A DNA stretch of 64,000 nucleotides, from positions 8,835-72,834 of the forward strand of contig CAZKZS010000001.1 of assembly GCA_964557285.1 (NCBI GenBank), written 5' to 3'. Positions within the stretch are counted from its first letter, which is position 1; every line of letters begins with the position of its first letter. Made by a program: the position numbers and the translations under genes. Origin of the DNA: SB15 sp964557285. Lineage in GTDB: Bacteria; Chloroflexota; Anaerolineae; Aggregatilineales; J027. Shown in pieces: positions 59,571 through 64,000 of this stretch. A model generated the notes under the pieces. The model was not told where the DNA came from, searched no databases, and saw only the letters and a list, made by a program, of their open reading frames with translations.

Positions 59571-60811
59571 GCCAGGAAACACTTACTTTACTCATTATTT
59601 ATTTTGGTCTGACCACCGTTTTAGGCGGGCTGCTCATGTCCTGGCGGTTTAGCACGCTGCGGCGGGATGCCATGACGGGCGCATTTGCCGGATTCGGTGC
59701 GGCGCTGTTTGGATTGGGTATTCCCGGGCTGGCCGCGCTGTGGGCGCTGGTCAAACCCAAACAAATCGGGCTGGTGGATGAGGCCACCGAAGATATTCGC
59801 CACAAAGTACGTTTTAAATTTGATAACAATGTACTGTGGGGGCTGGGCGCGTTTAGTGTCATGTGGGTATCGCTGCTGATTCTGGCTGTGAACACCCAGC
59901 CCAGCCGATTTATCGTGGTCGTGGCGGGCGGCCTGTACGAAGGTATGTTGATTTTTCTGGTGGCTGCCGGACTGAGCATCATCTTCGGGCTGATGGATGT
60001 GCTAAATCTGGCGCAGGGAGCGCTGTTTATGATTGGCGCATACACCGCTACCGAAGTTTTTGGCGAAATTCGCGGCACGTTTGGGTTATATCCTTCCTTT
60101 TTGGTCGCGCTGGTGGCGGCCATGCTGATGGGCGGACTGGTCGGCCTGATTATCGAGTTTGTGCTGATTCGCCCCACCTATTCGCGCCCCATTTTCCAGA
60201 TTGTATTGACCTTTGGCGTAGCGCTGGCGATTACCGAAACCGTAATCGCTATTTACGGCACGGAAGGGATTCCAAAACTGGATTTACGCCTGTCAGGAGG
60301 TCAAAACAGCCTGCTCACCGGGTTGATTGAAGGCACACGGATTCAAATTTACTGGGTGTTCATGATTATCATGGGCATTTTGATGATGATTAGCGTCCAG
60401 TATCTTTTGCAGAACACCCGCATCGGCATCACCATTCGCGCGGGGGTGCAGGATAGCGAAATGGTAGAAGCGCTTGGCATCAATGTACGAATGATTTTTA
60501 CGGCGGTGTTTGCGCTGGGTGCGGCCATTGCAGCGCTGGGCGGGGCGGTTGCCAGTGGTTTCCTCACGCCCAGTCCCGCGATGGGTGATATTTTCCTGCT
60601 GCAAGCCGTCGCCGTTGTGATTATCGGCGGCATGGGCAGTTATTCCGGCACGGCCGTCGCGTCAATTGTGATTGGCGTAGCGGGGGCAGTGGCTTCTCAT
60701 TTTGCGTTTGTCAATTTTAATTCCGATGCGCTGGGAGGAACGGCGGTGCTGTTTTCTCTGCTTCTCGTTTTGTATATCAGGCCGACGGGTCTGTTTGGTC
60801 GGGCGCACTAG
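59567..60811 (+). CDS. livH: ABC transporter permease, LivH type with N-terminal extension
   Basis: 414 residues, longer than the usual ~290. The first ~125 residues form an added region with three hydrophobic segments (LLIIYFGLTTVLGGLLMSW, AFAGFGAALFGLGIPGLAALWAL, VLWGLGAFSVMWVSLLILAV) and a soluble loop. The LivH core follows, with GLMDVLNLAQGALFMIGAYTA and the EAA-like ALGAAIAALGGAVASGFL. It forms one half of the membrane channel. Co-translated with livF. Confidence 0.88.
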   Translation: MSQETLTLLIIYFGLTTVLGGLLMSWRFSTLRRDAMTGAFAGFGAALFGLGIPGLAALWALVKPKQIGLVDEATEDIRHKVRFKFDNNVLWGLGAFSVMWVSLLILAVNTQPSRFIVVVAGGLYEGMLIFLVAAGLSIIFGLMDVLNLAQGALFMIGAYTATEVFGEIRGTFGLYPSFLVALVAAMLMGGLVGLIIEFVLIRPTYSRPIFQIVLTFGVALAITETVIAIYGTEGIPKLDLRLSGGQNSLLTGLIEGTRIQIYWVFMIIMGILMMISVQYLLQNTRIGITIRAGVQDSEMVEALGINVRMIFTAVFALGAAIAALGGAVASGFLTPSPAMGDIFLLQAVAVVIIGGMGSYSGTAVASIVIGVAGAVASHFAFVNFNSDALGGTAVLFSLLLVLYIRPTGLFGRAH

Positions 60812-60819
60812 GGGGAAAG

Positions 60820-62232
60820 ATGATAGAAAATCGTTTGCATCGTCGCCATCCCATGGTGCAGTTCATTTTTGACAACTGGATTTATATTGTGGTTGCGATT
60901 CTCATGTGGCGGCTGCCCCATTTGCTAGGGGATTATTTTGACCAGGAGATTCAACCCAGGCGTCCACAGGGCAACCAACCCGTCTACTGGATGGGCGTTT
61001 TTATCCAACTGTACATTTTTGTGATTCTGGCAATGAGCTATAACCTGATTTTTGGGTTTGCCGGAATTTTATCTTTTGGTCATGCCCTGTTTTTTGGCAT
61101 TGGTGTGTATACCATCGTCATTTTTATGACCGACTTCGCCAAATCGATTGAAATTTCGCTGATAGGGGCGCTGAGTTTTTCCGCGCTGATGGGGCTGTTC
61201 ACATCGCTGGCCGTGTTCCGCATCAAGCGGGTTTATTTTGCCATGTTTACGCTGGCGCTGGCACAGATTTTTCATGAACTTGCCCGCGTGAATCTGCTTA
61301 AGTTTTTAACCGAAGGCGACGATGGCCGCACCCTTAGCGGGCTGCCGGACTGGATTAATCCGGTTTCTAACCGTCTGGTGTTTTACAATATCACCGCCCT
61401 GGTGGTCGCGCTGGTGTTCCTCTTTATCCGCCGCCTGATGAACTCCCCAACGGGCAAAGTCATTCTGGCGATTCGGGACAATGAAGAACGCGCCCAGACG
61501 ATGGGATACAACACGGCGCTGTATAAGGCGCTGGTGATTGTGCTAGCGGGCATGATTGCGACGCTGGCGGGGGCGTTTCATGCCGTCTTTACCCGTCAGG
61601 CCGAACCGACCAGCCTTTCTTTAATCCGCACGACGGACCCGCTTTTTATGACCATCATCGGCGGCACAGGCACGAATCCCGGTCCGGCGGTGGGGGCGGC
61701 CATTTTACAATTGGGCGAATCCTTTTTCCGCAAACCGGACTTGCAGGTTGATTTGAATTTCATCCTGTTTCATGTTCGCGGTACGGTAAACACCGTGAAA
61801 ATCTGGCGGCAGATTTTAGGCGTGGTATTTGTGCTGATTGTGCTGTTTATTCCGCATGGCGTGGTTGGGCAGGTCAACCTCATCTGGATTCAAATGCGGC
61901 GCTGGCTGCGGCGATTCCTGTATGACCCCTTGATTCGCGCCCGCCCTGAACTTGCGCCCCGTATGGAAGCCCTGACAGGCGAACCGCCGGAAGTGGCGCT
62001 GGCGCTGGCACAGATGAGCAAAGAGGCATCTTTAACCGCCTGGTTAAAAAATTATCCCTGGTCGGCTGCCTATGCTGTGATTGTCATAGTCGGCTTATTG
62101 GGGGCGCTGGTGACATGGGATATTCAGACCTTTTTTGCGCTGGTGCTGTTTTTAGGGCTGCTTGCCACACCTGTGGTCGGTTCAATCTGGCTTTCCCGAA
62201 AGTATGGATGGTTGCGTTACGGGAGCAGTTGA
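60820..62232 (+). CDS. livM: ABC transporter permease, LivM type with C-terminal extension
   Basis: 470 residues. Core LivM features are LAMSYNLIFGFAGILSFGHALFFGIGVYT and MIATLAGAFHAVFTRQAEPTSL, then FMTIIGGTGTNPGPAVGAAI. The core is followed by a charged linker, then two extra helices (about 415-462, YAVIVIVGLLGALVTW and FFALVLFLGLLATPVVGSIW) not found in the standard LivM. GGGGGAAAG precedes the start. Its end overlaps the convergent membrane protein gene by 16 bases. Confidence 0.88.
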   Translation: MIENRLHRRHPMVQFIFDNWIYIVVAILMWRLPHLLGDYFDQEIQPRRPQGNQPVYWMGVFIQLYIFVILAMSYNLIFGFAGILSFGHALFFGIGVYTIVIFMTDFAKSIEISLIGALSFSALMGLFTSLAVFRIKRVYFAMFTLALAQIFHELARVNLLKFLTEGDDGRTLSGLPDWINPVSNRLVFYNITALVVALVFLFIRRLMNSPTGKVILAIRDNEERAQTMGYNTALYKALVIVLAGMIATLAGAFHAVFTRQAEPTSLSLIRTTDPLFMTIIGGTGTNPGPAVGAAILQLGESFFRKPDLQVDLNFILFHVRGTVNTVKIWRQILGVVFVLIVLFIPHGVVGQVNLIWIQMRRWLRRFLYDPLIRARPELAPRMEALTGEPPEVALALAQMSKEASLTAWLKNYPWSAAYAVIVIVGLLGALVTWDIQTFFALVLFLGLLATPVVGSIWLSRKYGWLRYGSS

Positions 62233-64000
62233 ATCCGATACACACAGGCAGTTACCTCAAGATTTTCAGGGATGGGGTCAAAGCGCAAAAACACAATTGT
62301 GCCTTCCCACCCCTTTTGTCCGGCCAGTTCCAGCGTGTAAGTCTGCCGCCCCCCTTCTAACGGAAACCGGAGCGAACGGTCTTCGCTTAAACCTTCGTCC
62401 TGCCGCCGCCAAAAGACCTGCCCTTCCTTCGCCGCCGATTGAATTTCCATGTCGATTTGAATACGGGATGTGGTAGTGGTGCTGATTTGCACGTCAGGAC
62501 TTTCAAGCCAGGGGTCGCCGCCGCCCGTAAAACACCAGCCACCGTTTTCAAAGCGGGCATTGTTTAGGCCGAACGCTGTCCAGCCCTGCAAGTCATTTTG
62601 AAATGACCAGATTCTTGTTTCCGGCGGTGTTCGTTTGCCGATGCTGTAAAAAACATTCTGCCCCGCATAACGCACATTTTCCTGAATGGGAAATCGTGCT
62701 TTGAAGGCGGCAATTTCATCAGCCGTCAAGCCGAATGGATTACGCTGACCGTCCACAGGTTCATCCAGCACCATCTGGTCAATATAAATAAGCTGGCCGT
62801 AATGGTAGGCAGGTGTGATACGGTTGATAAGGGTATCCAGTTTGCTGCCGCCGATTTCCCGCAGCGACACCACAAAACTGGGCGGGTGATTGGCGTAAAA
62901 AGGCAGGTACAAATCCAGAATATTGCCGCGTGTGATTACAAGGTCGGTCTGGCGCAGGTGGGGCGCGAGTGTTTCTGTGATTTGCTGGTAGTAGTCATTA
63001 CGGGCATCAGCCGCCTCACGAATCGGGGCGTTATGGGCGCGGAATAAAAATAACGCCAGCAGCAGGGCAGAAAAAGAAAAAATCTCCCTCACCCCTACCC
63101 CCTCTCCCACAGGGGGCTGAGGGGCGGACCGTAGGGGCAGGAACAAGCGAACGAAGTGAGCGATGCCTGCCCTTTTTCGGGCGGGAATCGGGCGTACCGC
63201 CCTTGAACCCACAGGGGGAGAAGGGACATACATCCACAGCGCCCATAGCGGCAGCAGCACAATCCAGAATTCAATATTCCACGGCTCCCACCACCAGAAA
63301 AACCCGCCATAGAGAATCAGCCAGCTTATACTGAATACCAGCCAGGTTTTTTTGAGCGAACGAATCCCCAGCAGCAGCCCCGCTACTGCCAGCAGATAAA
63401 ACAGGGCGGCCAATGTGCCATTCTGCGGGCTGACCGTATTTTGAAGTCCGGCACGCAGGGCATCTAAACTGTCAAAATTTAAGTTGCCGCCCCATTGACC
63501 CGTTTGCGCGTAGCCGGTCAGCCAGCCGTAAAAAGCATCAAAATTCCGGAAGCCGCTGTTCCAGCCAACCGCGAGGTAAGGCAGGGCAACCGCCGCCGCA
63601 GACACCCCCCCAAACACAGGAAGATACTTTCGCAGCCTGGAGTCCAGCAGCAGGAACAGGCCAAGCGGTAGGGCAAATAGGAGATTGGTCTGATGGAACA
63701 TAACCGCACCTGCGGCAGCCAGCGCCAGAAAAATAATTCTGGGGATAGAAGGCTGCTGGTCAAGCCGGGCCAGACTCCACAGCGCCAGCACGATAAACAG
63801 CGCCGCCAGCGTATACACTTCCACTTCAGTGGCATACAGCCAGTAGGCGTAACACATGCCTACCAGCACCGCCGCCCCCAACGGCTGCCAGTTTTTTCCG
63901 GTAAACTGCCTGCCAAACTGCCACAGCATCACAACCCCAAACGCCCCCGCCAGCGCATTGATAAACTGAATCGGCTGGTCAGCGCGGCCTTCATAGCCTA
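62217..64000 (-). CDS. Polytopic membrane glycosyltransferase-like protein (5' end beyond the window)
   Basis: The frame is open to the window edge, so the true start lies beyond 64000 (visible upstream codons read GYEGRADQPIQFINALAGAF before MLWQFG). Several helices such as YTLAALFIVLALWSLARL, ALPLGLFLLL and LAALFYLLAVAGLLLGI are followed by a soluble C-terminal domain with a beta-sandwich look (PDVQISTTTTSRIQIDMEIQ). The layout resembles DUF2723 or GT39-type membrane glycosyltransferases, but the catalytic N-terminus is not visible. Codons between about 63227 and 63084 come from repeats A and C and are an apparent in-frame insertion of about 48 residues (from PSPPVGSRAV to PPVGEGVGVRE). Confidence 0.75.
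   Translation of the reverse strand, partial: GYEGRADQPIQFINALAGAFGVVMLWQFGRQFTGKNWQPLGAAVLVGMCYAYWLYATEVEVYTLAALFIVLALWSLARLDQQPSIPRIIFLALAAAGAVMFHQTNLLFALPLGLFLLLDSRLRKYLPVFGGVSAAAVALPYLAVGWNSGFRNFDAFYGWLTGYAQTGQWGGNLNFDSLDALRAGLQNTVSPQNGTLAALFYLLAVAGLLLGIRSLKKTWLVFSISWLILYGGFFWWWEPWNIEFWIVLLPLWALWMYVPSPPVGSRAVRPIPARKRAGIAHFVRLFLPLRSAPQPPVGEGVGVREIFSFSALLLALFLFRAHNAPIREAADARNDYYQQITETLAPHLRQTDLVITRGNILDLYLPFYANHPPSFVVSLREIGGSKLDTLINRITPAYHYGQLIYIDQMVLDEPVDGQRNPFGLTADEIAAFKARFPIQENVRYAGQNVFYSIGKRTPPETRIWSFQNDLQGWTAFGLNNARFENGGWCFTGGGDPWLESPDVQISTTTTSRIQIDMEIQSAAKEGQVFWRRQDEGLSEDRSLRFPLEGGRQTYTLELAGQKGWEGTIVFLRFDPIPENLEVTACVYRIQLLP
63086..63124 (-). repeat. Family C repeat, inverted copy inside a gene
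   Basis: On the plus strand CCCTCACCCCTACCCCCTCTCCC then GGGGG; on the minus strand it reads GGGAGAGGGGG with GTAGGGGTGAGGG. It is translated as PPVGEGVGVRE in the membrane protein gene. Confidence 0.72.
63131..63172 (+). repeat. Family A repeat core inside a gene
   Basis: The 42-base core (opening GTAGGGGCAGGAACAAGCGA, closing CGATGCCTGCCC) with almost no change from the copy at 8072. On the minus strand it is translated as part of ARKRAGIAHFVRLFLPL. Its length of 14 codons keeps the frame open. Confidence 0.88.
63179..63202 (-). repeat. Inverted copy of the 24-base module of family A
   Basis: On the minus strand GGGCGGTACGCCC followed by GATTCCCGCCC, 23 of 24 bases identical to 8136-8159. 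Together with the core and family C copy it makes up the in-frame insertion of the membrane protein. Confidence 0.82.

Noticed and set aside
1..64000. CRISPR arrays, tRNA or rRNA genes, insertion sequences, prophage or defence genes
   Set aside because: Intergenic regions were read for regular direct repeats, cloverleaf-like sequence and transposase motifs and none was seen; a dedicated tRNA or profile search could still find something missed by eye.

Overview
The window is a 64-kb, gene-dense bacterial contig that most likely comes from the phylum Chloroflexota (Anaerolineae-like). The grounds are the many secreted or membrane-anchored proteins with Thr-Pro linkers (TPTPTATP-type), SH3b, C39-peptidase and beta-propeller exoproteins, an LLM-class oxidoreductase, and small GC-rich palindromic repeats scattered between genes. 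A run of ten N at 33273-33282 marks a scaffold gap, so this is a draft or metagenome assembly. I see no rRNA, tRNA, CRISPR array, transposase or phage gene.

Layout. 1-8 kb: an ABC exporter coupled to a zinc alcohol dehydrogenase, a secreted propeller, two SAF-domain secreted proteins, sixA and a membrane-anchored propeller. 8-17.6 kb: exoproteins (PPC domain, SGNH hydrolase with SH3 domains, C39 peptidase with TPRs), a six-hairpin glycosidase-like protein, a PAS histidine kinase, a GNAT enzyme and a nitrilase-family amidase. 17.7-25.4 kb (minus strand): GH13 glucosidase, methyltransferase, metallophosphoesterase, MBL hydrolase, two related secreted proteins, a DUF3048 protein and a TPR protein. 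25.4-33.2 kb: phosphatase, PIG-L deacetylase, esterase, VOC protein, miaB, nucleotidyltransferase and a GH13 branching-type enzyme. 33.2-34.7 kb: DUF892 stress protein and an SDR.

34.7-41.1 kb is the most interesting region: a sulfite-reduction and siroheme operon (sulfite reductase, APS reductase-type CysH, a Na/Pi-cotransporter-like membrane protein, precorrin-2 dehydrogenase, a two-domain CbiX chelatase with a C-terminal Fe-S module, uroporphyrinogen methyltransferase). Its genes overlap end to start, except for a short gap before cysH. It is preceded by two consecutive poly-cysteine leader peptides (19 and 21 codons, 11 Cys in total). Each leader overlaps an antiterminator arm that can pair with the 5' arm of the intrinsic terminator behind it. 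The geometry is that of classical ribosome-mediated attenuation, duplicated in series, with cysteine (charged tRNA-Cys) as the inferred signal.

42-49.2 kb (minus strand): LLM oxidoreductase, an ABC-F ATPase whose start codon lies in a long leader hairpin containing a 4-codon upstream ORF, tandem DUF2179 paralogues, an SH3 lipoprotein, AMMECR1, a flavin reductase and a phosphoglycerate-mutase-like metalloenzyme. 49.3-62.2 kb: a lysine-aminomutase-like radical SAM protein, then a cluster of two ketoacyl-synthase-III-like proteins with altered active sites, two acyl-CoA ligases, an alpha/beta hydrolase and a complete Liv-type ABC importer; together they suggest uptake and CoA activation of an organic acid. 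The window ends inside a multi-membrane-span glycosyltransferase-like gene carrying about 48 codons of in-frame repeat sequence. Three small repeat families recur here, and two protein genes appear to have absorbed copies in frame.
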